5,949 nt of DNA, from positions 1-5,949 of the forward strand of contig JAEZAL010000207.1 in assembly GCA_023427705.1 (NCBI GenBank), read 5' to 3'. Position numbers and translations under genes: made by a program. Shown here one piece after another: positions 5,730-5,949 of the stretch. The DNA comes from Bacillota bacterium. Lineage in GTDB: Bacteria; Bacillota; Clostridia; Clostridiales; Clostridiaceae. Position 1 is the stretch's first letter. Each line of letters begins with the position of its first letter. The notes below the pieces were generated by a model. It saw only the letters and a list, made by a program, of their open reading frames with translations. It was not told the DNA's origin and made no database searches.

Positions 5730-5949
5730 ATGAATAACGATATTTTTGTAAAATTGAATTATAAAACAATTGGAGAATTTAAGAGCTTAATAGTAGATAG
5801 ACAACATAAAAATTATGATAATAATAAATATATGATTTGTACAGGAAAGTACGATAAAGATGGATGGACTTTTGTATTTAAGGCAAATAGTTTAAAAGAA
5901 GCAGAAGACTTTATAGATAGAAACTCTATAAAAAAGACAAATATAATTA
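5730..5949 (+). CDS. Unrecognised small protein under probable SOS control (partial, runs off window)
   Basis: An ATG at 5730 opens a frame of 73 codons with no stop before the window edge. GGGGGTG (5718-5724) five bases upstream is the ribosome binding site. The visible protein begins MNNDIFVKLNYKTIGEFKS, is rich in Lys, Asp and Asn, and has no signal peptide or membrane segment, so it is probably cytoplasmic. It alternates short strand-like stretches (YMICTGKY, residues 35-42; WTFVFKA, 47-53) with a helix-like segment SLKEAEDFIDR (55-65), suggesting a small alpha/beta fold. I see no catalytic motif and do not recognise the family. The LexA boxes over its promoter tie it to the DNA-damage response, and the terminator after carB separates it from pyrimidine synthesis. 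The frame and start are well supported; the function is unknown. Confidence 0.85.
   Translation, partial: MNNDIFVKLNYKTIGEFKSLIVDRQHKNYDNNKYMICTGKYDKDGWTFVFKANSLKEAEDFIDRNSIKKTNII

Overview
The window is very AT-rich, almost all codons end in A or T, arginine is mostly AGA, and strong AGGAGGG-type ribosome binding sites sit a few bases before each start. Together with a PyrR-type attenuator, an AhrC/ArgR-type box and Bacillus-type LexA boxes, this points to a low-GC Firmicute, most likely Clostridium or a close relative. The genus is an inference; no rRNA is present to settle it.

Layout. Bases 1-590 hold the N-terminal two thirds of a NatA-like ABC transporter ATPase on the minus strand, cut off by the window edge. 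A 723-base divergent intergenic region (591-1313) follows. Its left side has a 9-bp-arm dyad (644-668) over the probable ATPase promoter. Its middle has a consensus ARG box (837-854). Its right side has a strong promoter (1003-1031) and a leader RNA of about 275 nt with a PyrR-binding hairpin (1068-1108), a second hairpin (1150-1183) and an intrinsic terminator (1194-1248). Then come carA (1314-2363) and carB (2376-5582), 12 bases apart, closed by a terminator (5595-5634). Last is a promoter carrying two LexA-like boxes (5666-5714) and the start of an unrecognised small gene (5730 to the window edge).

How it works together. CarA and CarB form glutamine-dependent carbamoyl phosphate synthetase, which supplies both pyrimidine and arginine synthesis. 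B. subtilis has two separate enzymes, one under PyrR and one under AhrC. Here one operon carries both a PyrR-type RNA switch and an ARG box, suggesting that one enzyme serves both pathways and listens to both end products.

The least explained parts are the leader RNA, which contains a possible 33-codon ORF running through the terminator stem, and the LexA-controlled gene at the right edge, whose product I do not recognise. No mobile element, CRISPR array, tRNA or rRNA was seen.
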